Origin: Chloroflexota bacterium
GTDB lineage: Bacteria; Chloroflexota; Anaerolineae; Anaerolineales; Anaerolineaceae
Length of the DNA: 46,882 bases
Assembly: GCA_012797815.1 (NCBI GenBank)
Contig: JAAZOK010000084.1
Span: 1-46,882, forward strand
Direction of reading: 5' to 3'
In this document: in pieces, positions 34,786-42,665 of the stretch
Numbering within the stretch: the stretch's first letter is position 1
How the letters are laid out: each line of letters opens with the position of its first letter
Translations under genes and position numbers: made by a program
The notes under the pieces: generated by a model
What the model saw: the letters and a program-made list of their open reading frames with translations, nothing else
The model's database searches: none
What the model was told of the DNA's origin: nothing

Positions 34786-35259
34786 CTATTTTTTTGTTAT
34801 TGATTTTACCCAGGCAGCAGCACGTTCCAGTTCCCCTTCTGCCAATGGTCCTTCCGATTCGAGCACCAAGAAGCCTTCCGGTCCTCCGATCACTTCAGCA
34901 CCCTTGGATTGCAGAAGTTTCGCCATAGCCGGGGCAGCATAACCAGCCCTGGACACGATAAAACGAAAGGCCTTGGATTTGATGGTCTCCGGCGAAATAC
35001 GTGTATCGAACACGGCTGCTTTAACATCCTTCAAGCTGCCTGCATCAAGTGTTTTCAGAAAAGTGTTCATCCCTTCGGTGGGACGGAAAGCGCGCGTGGG
35101 AGAACCCGCGATGATCCAATCCAGCGCTTTCAGATCACTTTCCGCGACCTCGGTAACCTTTTTTACCGTCGCGTTCGTAGCCCCGAGCACTTTCCCTATT
35201 GCCTGTGCCACTTTCTCGGTATTACCAAAGACCGAGTCATAAATTACTAATGTTTTCAT
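34786..35259 (-). CDS. Flavodoxin-like protein, 157 aa
   Basis: Small FMN protein for electron transfer or FMN-dependent reduction. The phosphate-binding loop is at about residues 8-16 (DSVFGNTEK). The second segment is AGSPTRAFRPTEGM (about 50-64), and VFDTRIS at about 84-91 lies in the third loop. The length of 157 aa is a little above the short-chain flavodoxins. A strong AGGAGGAAT precedes the ATG. It is transcribed alone between DUF4173 and the divergent HIT gene. Confidence 0.93.
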   Translation of the reverse strand: MKTLVIYDSVFGNTEKVAQAIGKVLGATNATVKKVTEVAESDLKALDWIIAGSPTRAFRPTEGMNTFLKTLDAGSLKDVKAAVFDTRISPETIKSKAFRFIVSRAGYAAPAMAKLLQSKGAEVIGGPEGFLVLESEGPLAEGELERAAAWVKSITKK

Positions 35260-35362
35260 GATGATTCCTCCTGAGATGATTGTTCTCTTTCAATATATAC
35301 GGCATTTTCATTATAGATATTTTTTAATAGAAAAAGGTTAAGGCTCATTAAAAGATTGTTTA

Positions 35363-35368
35363 TATAAT
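35363..35368 (+). promoter_or_regulatory. -10 of the HIT gene, leaderless
   Basis: TATAAT (35363-35368) ends 6 bases before the HIT start codon. An A/T-rich TTAAGG about 19 bp upstream is the nearest -35. The transcript start would fall on or next to the ATG. Confidence 0.45.
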
Positions 35369-35374
35369 TAAGGA

Positions 35375-35842
35375 ATGGACAAGCACTTTGATGAAAACTG
35401 CCTGGTCTGTCGCAAACACCGCGGAGAGATCATCACTCCCGGGAACCCTATTTTTGAAAATGACCTGATCTTTATCTCTCATGCTCTCCCCTTTGGAAAT
35501 GAAAAAGATCACTATTTGGGACACATCTTCATCGAAACCCGCCGGCACATCCCGGAACTATCTGACCTGACCGAACAGGAAGCAAATGCTATTGGGCTTT
35601 ACACAAAATATACCGCTGAAGCTCTGATGCATGTGATGGGGATGGTGCATGTTTATTCTTTCGTGATCGGCGACGGTGTTCCTCACATCCACATCCACAT
35701 TATCGGCAGGTATCCCGCGGCTCCACGAGAATATTGGGGCAGTAAAGTGGATGAATGGCCACAGGCACCTCGTGGATCAGAAAACGACATCGCTTCTCTG
35801 AATCAGCGCTTGCGAGCGTATTTCCAGATTCATTTTCAATAA
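35375..35842 (+). CDS. HIT-family nucleotide hydrolase/transferase, 155 aa
   Basis: Histidine-triad protein acting on nucleotide phosphoramidates or dinucleotides. The HxHxHxx motif is HIHIHII at about 104-110. The N-terminus has a CxxC pair (C9 and C12, CLVC), which often binds zinc in this group, and FENDLIFISHALPF is the second strand block. The TATAAT lies just before the ATG and the only ribosome-like AAGGA is one base from it, so the message is probably leaderless. The C-terminus is short. Confidence 0.92.
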   Translation: MDKHFDENCLVCRKHRGEIITPGNPIFENDLIFISHALPFGNEKDHYLGHIFIETRRHIPELSDLTEQEANAIGLYTKYTAEALMHVMGMVHVYSFVIGDGVPHIHIHIIGRYPAAPREYWGSKVDEWPQAPRGSENDIASLNQRLRAYFQIHFQ

Positions 35843-35853
35843 AACATTGTGAA

Positions 35854-36813
35854 CTAGACCAGCACATCCTCCATCAAGTTCAGGAATTTCGCCACATCCA
35901 CATCCACCAGGACATCCACCATTCCCAGGTGGGCATCGGCGCTATATCGTGCCTGACTGCCGGGGTCTTCATACCATTTTCCACGGGGCACTGCCAGCGA
36001 CTGCCCCATGCAGGCACCCTCGGTTTCCACATATAACGGGGTAGATTCGACGGTAAATAGCTCCGGTTTCAACAGATATGCTGCTGCCATGGTATCCGGT
36101 AAACTGGCTTCATCCTTCATGGCGAAAAGTTCCAGGAAATGCCGGAAGAATGGCAACGCCCCTTTCATATAGGGTGCCAGCAAGCTCTTGCCGTTCCCGA
36201 TCTGCTCCAGCAGTGCCTGGGGAATGCGTCCCTTGTCACAAACATCCAATCCGGCTAATACCACGTTCCAGCCGGCGCTCATCACGAGTTGAGCAGCATG
36301 CGGGTCATGGAAGAAATTTGCCTCTGCTGCAGGAGTGATATTCCCGGGGCAGTGTACCGCCCCACCCATAATCACCACCTCTTTTACCAGGTCCACAATG
36401 GAAGGTTCGATCAGGTAAGCCATGGCAATGTTCGTCAAAGGACCGATCGGTAAAAGAGTGATCTCATGCGGGAATTTCTGGATGACATCAATGATCGCTT
36501 GGGGAGCACGCACGGCACATTCGGACATATGCACTTCTGGCAATGGCATATCACCCAGCCCGTTCGCGCCGTGCACAAAAGGTGAGGTGTCCAATGCTAC
36601 ATGCAACGGCAGGTTAGTACCACGGGCTAATGGCAGCTTGTCCAACCCTGCCGCCTCCATCAATACCTTGGCATTGTAAGTTGTTTTTTCCACCGTGACA
36701 TTTCCGAAAACGCTGGAGATACCCACGATCTCGATATCCGCATCCGCCAGCAGCATAGCAATGGCATACGTATCATCAATACCCGGATCCGTATCGATCC
36801 ACACTTTTTTCAT
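35854..36813 (-). CDS. Inosine/uridine-type nucleoside hydrolase, 319 aa
   Basis: Splits ribonucleosides to base and ribose in salvage. The Asp cluster that binds calcium and the sugar is DTDPGIDD at residues about 6-13. Another metal-site segment is GPLTNIAMA (about 123-131), and the substrate loop is near EANFFHDPHAA (about 163). It could be pyrimidine- or purine-preferring (RihA/IunH-like). The ATG at 36813 is used because GGAG sits eight bases ahead; the GTG and ATG upstream do not. It is divergent from the DapA-family gene. The window also has a pyrimidine phosphorylase at 3558-4859. Confidence 0.93.
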   Translation of the reverse strand: MKKVWIDTDPGIDDTYAIAMLLADADIEIVGISSVFGNVTVEKTTYNAKVLMEAAGLDKLPLARGTNLPLHVALDTSPFVHGANGLGDMPLPEVHMSECAVRAPQAIIDVIQKFPHEITLLPIGPLTNIAMAYLIEPSIVDLVKEVVIMGGAVHCPGNITPAAEANFFHDPHAAQLVMSAGWNVVLAGLDVCDKGRIPQALLEQIGNGKSLLAPYMKGALPFFRHFLELFAMKDEASLPDTMAAAYLLKPELFTVESTPLYVETEGACMGQSLAVPRGKWYEDPGSQARYSADAHLGMVDVLVDVDVAKFLNLMEDVLV

Positions 36814-37020
36814 GTTCATCACTCCATTTGCACCGTTAAATTAAGAATCATTTTTTGTAATTCATTTAAAATAATGGTTCTGTTGAGATAATATCATAGA
36901 GTACTTAATCTGCATGATCCTATTTGCAGGAACGCATTTCATCGAAAAAACCTTCTTGGGATCATTTATGCTGTATTATTAATAAAATTTCAGAATCGTT
37001 TATTAGTAGCGAGGAAATTG

Positions 37021-37902
37021 ATGGAACATATTAAAGGTATCGTCACACCCCTCCTGACCCCCTTTCTTCCGAATGGGGATATTGCTGAGTCCCTTCTCCC
37101 TTCCTTCTTGAATTTTCTGGCTCCACACGTAAATGGCTTTTTCGTATGTGGCAGTTTCGGTTCCGGTATGATGATGGAGATCCCCCAACGCAAACGTATA
37201 TTGGAACTGGTATCAGCTCAGAATGTGGAACTGCACAGACTGGTCATTGCACATGTTGGAACCACCAGCACTGTGTCTACCATCGACCTGGCACAGCATG
37301 CCCAGCAGCATGGCGCACATGCCCTGGCAGCCGTACTTCCTTATTATTATCCGCACACCGAGAATGCTATTCTCAATCATTTTAGATCACTGCTTGAAAA
37401 TACCGACCTTCCGGTCTATCTATATGACTATCCCTCCTATATCCATCGCGATATCAGCCTGGAACTGTTCGAACAATTGGTCGAACTCGGCGTATGCGGT
37501 GTGAAAGATACCAGCGGTAAACTGGATGCCATGCAGGAACGAATGCAGTCGATTTCACCCACCGGCTGTGATTATCTGGTTGGCACCGAAGCTATCCTTG
37601 TCCCGGCGTATGAGATCGGAATTCGTGGCTGCATCTCCGGCCTGTCCAATGTTTTGCCCGAATTGGTCAGCGCCCTCTTCGAAGCACTGGAAGCGGGTCT
37701 TCAGGAGGAAGTCTTGCATATCCAAACCGTCATCTTTTTTGTCCGCCAGTTGATGCGCCGGTATTCCAAGATGGAAGCCAGTTATGCCATCCTCAAAATG
37801 CGCGGAGTCGATTGTGGACTGCCGAGGGCTCCTTTTGGAGCCATGCGCGAGAGCGATCTGACACATATCAAGCAGGAATTGATCGCCAAGCAGATCATTT
37901 AG
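37021..37902 (+). CDS. Dihydrodipicolinate synthase-family (DapA/NanA) aldolase, 293 aa
   Basis: TIM-barrel class I aldolase acting through a lysine Schiff base. The catalytic lysine is in GVKDTSGKLD near residue 160, and the conserved tyrosine is in YLYDYPSY near 135. The phosphate-like GTTGE motif of DapA is here GSFGSGMMMEI (near 41-51), which points away from true DapA to the N-acetylneuraminate lyase/2-keto-3-deoxy-sugar aldolase group; the substrate is unknown. GAGGAAATTG precedes the ATG. The C_GCAxxG_C_C-type gene follows after 14 bp. Confidence 0.88.
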   Translation: MEHIKGIVTPLLTPFLPNGDIAESLLPSFLNFLAPHVNGFFVCGSFGSGMMMEIPQRKRILELVSAQNVELHRLVIAHVGTTSTVSTIDLAQHAQQHGAHALAAVLPYYYPHTENAILNHFRSLLENTDLPVYLYDYPSYIHRDISLELFEQLVELGVCGVKDTSGKLDAMQERMQSISPTGCDYLVGTEAILVPAYEIGIRGCISGLSNVLPELVSALFEALEAGLQEEVLHIQTVIFFVRQLMRRYSKMEASYAILKMRGVDCGLPRAPFGAMRESDLTHIKQELIAKQII

Positions 37903-37916
37903 AAAAGGAATGAACC

Positions 37917-38510
37917 ATGTTGACCTACACGAATGACGAAAGCACCATGAACAAAATCAGGGGAGAGATCATTGCCCTGCACAGCGATGGCTATCACTGT
38001 TCTGAAACATTGGTGCGGGCGCTCTGGCCTTACCTCTTGCCCGAACAAGCATTAACCCCCACCATTTTACGTATGACTGCCACGCTGCATGGTGGTATGG
38101 CTGAATCCATGAGCAGTCACTGCGGTGGCTTGACCGTCGGTTTGTTGCTGATCGGTGCTTTGTACGGGCGCACGGAGGTGAAGGGGGATGCTCGTTACGA
38201 TGCCGCCATTGCCAGAGGATTTTGGCAACGCTTCCTGGATGAGTTTGGCACTTCCAACTGCACGACCCTGAAAGACCAGCCAGCGACCGATCCCGCTATA
38301 TCTCGCTGCACCTACATCATGGTGAGGTCAGCGCAACTACTCCTGCAATATCTTCACGAATTTGAAGCAACGCCCATCGATAAGGAAGCCTTGTATTACT
38401 GGCGTGTTGATCGCACCAAAGAACCCTGCCATGAGCAGGTTGTCCCCCGCAAACCCGCCGAGGAGGTGAAGGCGGAGTTAAAAAAGAAAGAACAGGCTAA
38501 ACTGTTATAA
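37917..38510 (+). CDS. C_GCAxxG_C_C family-type protein, 197 aa
   Basis: Belongs by pattern to a redox-linked family in which cysteines near the start and centre probably bind a metal or cofactor. Landmarks are GYHCSETLVRAL (about 22-33), HGGMAESMSSHCGGLTVGLLLIGALYGR (about 59-86) and FGTSNCTTL (about 112-120). The canonical GCAxxG cysteine block is only partly kept, with one Cys before GGLTVG. A C-terminal helix rich in Lys and Glu (about 180-197) is distinct. AAAAGGAA precedes the ATG. It is directly behind the aldolase and may share the transcript. Confidence 0.7.
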   Translation: MLTYTNDESTMNKIRGEIIALHSDGYHCSETLVRALWPYLLPEQALTPTILRMTATLHGGMAESMSSHCGGLTVGLLLIGALYGRTEVKGDARYDAAIARGFWQRFLDEFGTSNCTTLKDQPATDPAISRCTYIMVRSAQLLLQYLHEFEATPIDKEALYYWRVDRTKEPCHEQVVPRKPAEEVKAELKKKEQAKLL

Positions 38511-38548
38511 AGGCAGCTGTTCTTCCGTTTTCTATATTTCTGATCGAA

Positions 38549-40234
38549 TTAATTGGCTTTGGTCAATCGCACCGGCACCCCACGCAGTTTGTACTGACCA
38601 TTGCTGTTTTTAAGAATTTTTTGCACATGGTTTTCCGAAATATCAAGCAGGGTATGGTCATTGAAAATATGGATCTTGCCGATGGTCTTCCCAGATACGC
38701 CGATCTCTCCGGTAATGGTTCCTACCACATCTCCCGGTCGGATACCTTGTTTCTTTCCCAAATTCATCTTCACACATACCATGCCATTTTCTTGCTCATG
38801 AACATGGTAATCCCTTGATGGAGTTTTATGTGCAGCACGTGAGTTTATCCTGACCGGTTCACTGAATTTCGATTTGGTATAACTGGGTCGAGAAACATCA
38901 TCTTGAATTTGATTGTTCCTTTTTTGATGTTTAACTTCTGAGGTCGGAGATCCATGGCTGTGTGCCAGACGAATAGCTGCCGCTGCTATATCCATTGCCT
39001 CATGATCCATTTCCATTAATTGCTCAACCAGTATTTGCTCATGTTTCATATCGCCCCGTTTCATCTGATCGATCAATTTTTGCAGAAATGCCGCATCTCG
39101 CTTTGCCTGGATCTCTGTCTGTGAAGGAATAGCGAATTCCTGAATTTTTTGATGGCTATAGGATTCAATTCTATTCAGAGTTCTGCCTTCTTTTTTTGTA
39201 AAAAAGGTAACAGCACAACCCTTCCGCCCGGCTCTGCCGGTTCTGCCAATCCGGTGAATGTAATCTTCCGGATCGGCTGGCATATCATAATTAAAAACAT
39301 GAGAGACGTTCTTAATATCCAATCCACGCGCTGCCACATCCGTAGCAACCATCAAAGTGATCTGTCTTTTTCTGAAGCTCATCAACGTTGTCTCACGCTG
39401 CTTTTGACTTAGATCACCATGCATTGCGCGGGCAGAATATCCATCGGTAAACAGATCATCTGCCAGATCTTGAGCACGTTGTTTGGTGCGCACAAAGATC
39501 AAGGCACTCTGGACTTCATCCATTTCAAGCACTTTTAGCAGCGCGGCATACTTCTTTTCATTGCGCACAAAATAACAGCGCTGGTCGATCTCATTCAATG
39601 TCGCATTGGAAGGATTGATCATGATCTCTTGTGGATTTACCATATACTTATCAGCCAGTGCACGCACCGCTTTCGGCATGGTTGCAGAGAATAACGCTTT
39701 CTGTTCTACGTTGGGTAAATGCTTGAGAATTTCCTCAATATCTTCCACAAAACCCATTTCAAGCATTTCATCCGCTTCATCCAGCACAAGAAATTGAACC
39801 CGGTCCAATTTAATGACCTTTTTATGGATCAGATCGATCAACCTGCCTGTGGTAGCCACCACAATATCCGTTCCCTTTTTCAATTCACGGATTTGGACAT
39901 CATACGATTGCCCACCGTAGACTGTTATGACCCTGACCGGGGAAAATTTTGCAATTCGTTCGATTTCTTTGGCAATCTGAATGGTTAATTCGCGGGTCGG
40001 AGCCAGGATCAACGCCTGGATAAATCCCCTGCCGGCTTGAATCTGCTGGAGCAATGGCAGCACAAATGCCGCCGTTTTCCCGGTGCCGGTCTGGGCCTGC
40101 CCGATCACATCCTGTCCATCCAGCAGAAGAGGAATAGCAGATTGCTGGATAGGTGTTGGTTCTTTAAACCCAAGCTGTTCAACAGCCTGGAGGTATTCTC
40201 CATCCAGATCGAAATCGTTAAAATTGAATGTCAT
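38549..40234 (-). CDS. DbpA/CsdA-like DEAD-box RNA helicase, 561 aa
   Basis: ATP-dependent RNA helicase. Q motif GFKEPTPIQ near 22-30, Walker A AQTGTGKT at 47-54, motif Ia PTREL near 79, motif Ib written TTGR where TPGR is usual, DEAD at 152-155, SAT in motif III, and HRIGRTGRAG as motif VI. The C-terminus (about 485-561) with IRPGDVVGTITGEIG and VSGKTIGKIHIF is the DbpA/CsdA RNA-binding domain; the segment between (about 370-480) is charged. The ATG at 40234 follows AGGAG; an in-frame frame open further upstream to 40537 would translate the promoter and leader. The leader has a terminator-like hairpin, suggesting regulation. Confidence 0.94.
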   Translation of the reverse strand: MTFNFNDFDLDGEYLQAVEQLGFKEPTPIQQSAIPLLLDGQDVIGQAQTGTGKTAAFVLPLLQQIQAGRGFIQALILAPTRELTIQIAKEIERIAKFSPVRVITVYGGQSYDVQIRELKKGTDIVVATTGRLIDLIHKKVIKLDRVQFLVLDEADEMLEMGFVEDIEEILKHLPNVEQKALFSATMPKAVRALADKYMVNPQEIMINPSNATLNEIDQRCYFVRNEKKYAALLKVLEMDEVQSALIFVRTKQRAQDLADDLFTDGYSARAMHGDLSQKQRETTLMSFRKRQITLMVATDVAARGLDIKNVSHVFNYDMPADPEDYIHRIGRTGRAGRKGCAVTFFTKKEGRTLNRIESYSHQKIQEFAIPSQTEIQAKRDAAFLQKLIDQMKRGDMKHEQILVEQLMEMDHEAMDIAAAAIRLAHSHGSPTSEVKHQKRNNQIQDDVSRPSYTKSKFSEPVRINSRAAHKTPSRDYHVHEQENGMVCVKMNLGKKQGIRPGDVVGTITGEIGVSGKTIGKIHIFNDHTLLDISENHVQKILKNSNGQYKLRGVPVRLTKAN

Positions 40235-40252
40235 TATTTCTCCTGTACACAA

Positions 40253-40329
40253 TAAAAAAAGCGCCTTCTGAAACCAGCAAGGCACTTCAAACCAAGCAAG
40301 ATCTCTATTTCGATGGTATCTCCATCGCG
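40253..40329 (-). promoter_or_regulatory. Leader with candidate attenuator upstream of the DEAD-box helicase
   Basis: Between the predicted start (about 40329) and the ribosome site the minus-strand RNA can fold into two hairpins. The first is CGATGG/CCATCG around 40311-40327. The second (40260-40286) is an 8-bp stem AGTGCCTT/AAGGCGCT with one wobble, followed by eight T, exactly like an intrinsic terminator. No gene ends here, so the terminator lies in the 5' leader and should cut off the helicase unless it is overcome. RNA helicases induced in the cold are often controlled in the leader; that is context, not proof. Confidence 0.65.
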
Positions 40330-40335
40330 CACCCG

Positions 40336-40344
40336 ATTCTACCA
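40336..40344 (-). promoter_or_regulatory. Extended -10 promoter of the helicase gene
   Basis: TGGTAGAAT on the minus strand (40344-40336) is an extended -10. It has the same TGG lead as the -10s of rpmH and ileS. No clear -35 is seen. Transcription would start near 40329. Confidence 0.55.
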
Positions 40345-40445
40345 CATTTATTCGATCTGCTCTCCGGAATAATTCCAAGGAAAGTATTTTTATTCTGGTC
40401 GATTTAGGTTTAGAATTATGTTGTATAGTTAATTGAGGAACCTTA

Positions 40446-40473
40446 TTGAATTTTTTGACGTTTAACATACAAT
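40446..40473 (+). promoter_or_regulatory. Candidate promoter of the lipoprotein gene at 40503
   Basis: TTGAAT (40446-40451) and TACAAT (40468-40473) are 16 bp apart. The two arms of an inverted repeat, CCTTATTG (40441-40448) and CAATAAGG (40470-40477), overlap both hexamers. The ribosome site AGGAGG lies further downstream. Confidence 0.5.
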
Positions 40474-40502
40474 AAGGATGTATACACATTAGGAGGAACA
40501 CC

Positions 40503-41030
40503 ATGAGAAAGCCCATCAATCTTGCAATCATTTGCATCAGCTGCCTGGCAATCGTCTCGATGGCTTGCAGTTTTCCCTTTTTCCAGACTCAACAGGAAGA
40601 AATAGTGATCCCCACCCTGCCACCCGCAGCCACCAATACGGAAGCCGCGGCAGCCGAGGAAGAAAAAGCTGTCAGCACCTCCACCATCGCACCCACCACG
40701 GTGGTTACCAAGGATGTAGCCTGGGATGGGCAATGGAAGATCTGGATGGGCGACTCGAGCAAAGCCTACACGATCAATTTCCTGGTCCAGGGAGATAAGA
40801 TCAGCGGAGCCACCGTTGTTACCAACCATAATTCCATTTCCTTCATCGGTACCATCCAGGAAGATGGCGGCACCATCATCGGCACCTGGGAGAACACTGA
40901 CGGCACTTCGGGTGATTTCTATATGTACATCGACTCAACCGAAGATGAATTCACCGGACGGCTCAGCAGCAGTTCCGCCTTCTGTGGAAATCGCGCCAAC
41001 AGCACCCAGCCCTCTCCTTGCTTTGAATAA
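40503..41030 (+). CDS. Small secreted lipoprotein, 175 aa
   Basis: The signal peptide ends in the lipobox SMAC (Cys at about residue 22), followed by a Pro/Thr/Ala/Glu-rich linker (about 30-68) and a beta-strand-rich domain. In that domain WDGQWKIWMGDSSKAYTINF, GDKISGATVVTN, a GTWENTDGTSGDF turn and a terminal pair of cysteines (near SSAFCGN and PSPCFE) stand out. This looks like a small single beta-sandwich or lipocalin-like fold; no family is recognised. AGGAGG precedes the ATG. A bidirectional terminator follows. Confidence 0.8.
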   Translation: MRKPINLAIICISCLAIVSMACSFPFFQTQQEEIVIPTLPPAATNTEAAAAEEEKAVSTSTIAPTTVVTKDVAWDGQWKIWMGDSSKAYTINFLVQGDKISGATVVTNHNSISFIGTIQEDGGTIIGTWENTDGTSGDFYMYIDSTEDEFTGRLSSSSAFCGNRANSTQPSPCFE

Positions 41031-41054
41031 AATTTCTGTTGAACAGTCAACAAT

Positions 41055-41085
41055 AAAGAGGCGATTTCTAAAAAATCGCCTCTTT
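41055..41085. terminator. Bidirectional terminator between the lipoprotein and esterase genes
   Basis: A 13-bp perfect stem (AAAGAGGCGATTT, 41055-41067, with its complement 41073-41085) encloses five bases, with T-rich sequence after it on both strands. It serves the plus-strand lipoprotein gene and abuts the stop of the minus-strand esterase. Confidence 0.9.
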
Positions 41086-42054
41086 TCATTTAAATAATTT
41101 ATTCATGAATGCGATCTTCTTGAGGTCATGGTGCGAACCTCCACCATCATGTTCGTTGAACGTATAATGATGAATGTTCTTTTCACCCTGGTAATAATTG
41201 AAGGCTGCAAAGACAGTGGAAGGCGGGCAGATCGTATCCATCAACCCTACACTGAATAATGCCGGGGCATTCGCTCTGGTCACGAAATTCACCCCATCAA
41301 AATAACTCAGCGTTCTAAATACCTGCTCGGTCTTATCCCGGTGTGTTTTACAGTAATGCCCAATCTCACTATAGGGTGCAGCATCGGTGATGGCCACCGC
41401 CCGCTTGAAATGACATAAAAATGGCACATCCGCCATAACAGCCTGGATGTGCTCATCCAGCCCGCTCACTGCCAGGGCGATGCCCCCTCCCTGGCTTTTT
41501 CCGCATATTGCCATCTTGTCGGGGTCAACCCCGGGCAAGCTGCGAGCAGCTTCCAGTGCTCTCACCGCATCACTAAAGACCCGGCGGTAATAATAATGAC
41601 CATGTTGCAATATTCCGTCCGTCATAGAACCGGGAATATGCGGGCTGGATCCCGCTTCTGACTGATCAGGGGTATCACCCTGCATCCAAGTGCCTCCCTG
41701 CCCGCGCGTATCCATTACCAGGGTGGCAAATCCGGCGCTCGGCCAAAGCAGCCAATCAATGGGGAACCCTCGCCCACCCCCATAACCGATATACTGGACC
41801 ACGCAAGGGAATCGTTTCAAGACATTATCTGGTTTGATAAACCAGGCTTTTACTGGTTGTCCCTTATATCCTGCGAACGTTACATCCCAGGTTTCAAATA
41901 GGTCAATTCCATAATCGACTTTTTCAAGCTCGAGAGCGATAGGAAATCGTTTGTTCTCTTCCACAGTGCGTTGCCAGAAATCCCAAAAATCAGCCGGTTC
42001 GTCGCGCTCGGGACGGTATTTTTCCAATTCCTCCAACGGCATATCGAAAAACAT
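41086..42054 (-). CDS. Acetylxylan esterase/cephalosporin-C deacetylase (AXE1 family), 322 aa
   Basis: Carbohydrate esterase family 7-type alpha/beta hydrolase, deacetylating xylooligosaccharides and other small acetyl esters. The catalytic triad is Ser187 in GKSQGGG, Asp273 in GLMDTICPPST and His302 in NEHDGGGSHH. The oxyanion segment is YIGYGGGRGFP near 88-98 and the RGQGG core is at about 117-121. No signal peptide, so it acts inside the cell on imported sugars. AAAGGAGG precedes the ATG. Confidence 0.95.
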   Translation of the reverse strand: MFFDMPLEELEKYRPERDEPADFWDFWQRTVEENKRFPIALELEKVDYGIDLFETWDVTFAGYKGQPVKAWFIKPDNVLKRFPCVVQYIGYGGGRGFPIDWLLWPSAGFATLVMDTRGQGGTWMQGDTPDQSEAGSSPHIPGSMTDGILQHGHYYYRRVFSDAVRALEAARSLPGVDPDKMAICGKSQGGGIALAVSGLDEHIQAVMADVPFLCHFKRAVAITDAAPYSEIGHYCKTHRDKTEQVFRTLSYFDGVNFVTRANAPALFSVGLMDTICPPSTVFAAFNYYQGEKNIHHYTFNEHDGGGSHHDLKKIAFMNKLFK

Positions 42055-42110
42055 CGCTGAATCCTCCTTTATTAGAGAAAAATTAATACCCCAAAATTGG
42101 TCGAAATAGC

Positions 42111-42139
42111 TTGTATTGCTCCCAAAAATTAGTTATAAT
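42111..42139 (+). promoter_or_regulatory. mra promoter (mraZ-rsmH-ftsL-ftsI-murF)
   Basis: TTGTAT (42111-42116) and a perfect TATAAT (42134-42139) are 17 bp apart. The start of transcription falls inside the first MraZ repeat. It drives the division and wall cluster. Confidence 0.8.
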
Positions 42140-42140
42140 G

Positions 42141-42175
42141 TGGGAACAAGTGGAGAAAAATGGGTGAAAGTGGAG
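42141..42175 (+). promoter_or_regulatory. MraZ operator, four phased TGGRN boxes
   Basis: TGGGA, TGGAG, TGGGT and TGGAG start at 42141, 42151, 42161 and 42171, an exact 10-bp period. In E. coli MraZ binds TGGGN direct repeats spaced by 5 nt in front of its own gene. Here four boxes directly follow the -10, so MraZ should repress its own operon. Confidence 0.85.
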
Positions 42176-42221
42176 CGCCGGTAATGTGCCGGCGTTCTGG
42201 CTATTCCAAGAGGTAGAACAT

Positions 42222-42665
42222 ATGTTCTTCGGGCAGTACGAACACACTATAGACGAAAAAGGGCGGTTGACCATCCCTGCCCGTTTTCGTGACGAGCTCG
42301 AAGAAGGCACTTATATCACCCTCGGGTTTGACGATAATTTGATGTGTATGAGCCAACATAATTTCAATATATTATCTCACAATCTTCGTACTAATAACAT
42401 CATCGATACATCAACACGAGACTTACGTCATTTAATCTACTCGTTTGGAGTTTTGGTCGAGTCGGATAAAGCCGGACGTATCTTGATCCCACAAAACCTG
42501 CGCGATATGGTGAACCTAGACACAAATGTAGTTATCACCGGAGCAGGAGATTACTTCGAGATCTGGTCTTCTTCGCAATGGCGCAATAAATCTGATGAAA
42601 TGCGGGAACCGGCTCTCAGGAATAAAAAATTCGAGTATTTGAACCTTACCTTTGAGGAGTCTTGA
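42222..42665 (+). CDS. mraZ: Transcriptional regulator MraZ, 147 aa
   Basis: DNA-binding repressor of the division/wall cluster. It has two SpoVT/AbrB-like half-domains with the DxxGR signature, DEKGRLTIPARFR (about 12-24) and DKAGRILIPQNLR (about 88-100). It should bind the four TGGRN boxes found upstream of it. The start is the ATG at 42222, matching the conserved MFFGQYEHTID N-terminus, with AGAGGT ahead. The stop overlaps the rsmH start as TGATG. Confidence 0.96.
   Translation: MFFGQYEHTIDEKGRLTIPARFRDELEEGTYITLGFDDNLMCMSQHNFNILSHNLRTNNIIDTSTRDLRHLIYSFGVLVESDKAGRILIPQNLRDMVNLDTNVVITGAGDYFEIWSSSQWRNKSDEMREPALRNKKFEYLNLTFEES

Noticed and set aside
40235-40537. Helicase translation starting 101 codons upstream at 40537
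   Set aside because: That stretch would translate through the promoter and terminator-like leader and does not resemble helicase sequence; ATG at 40234 has AGGAG and the conserved Q-motif spacing.
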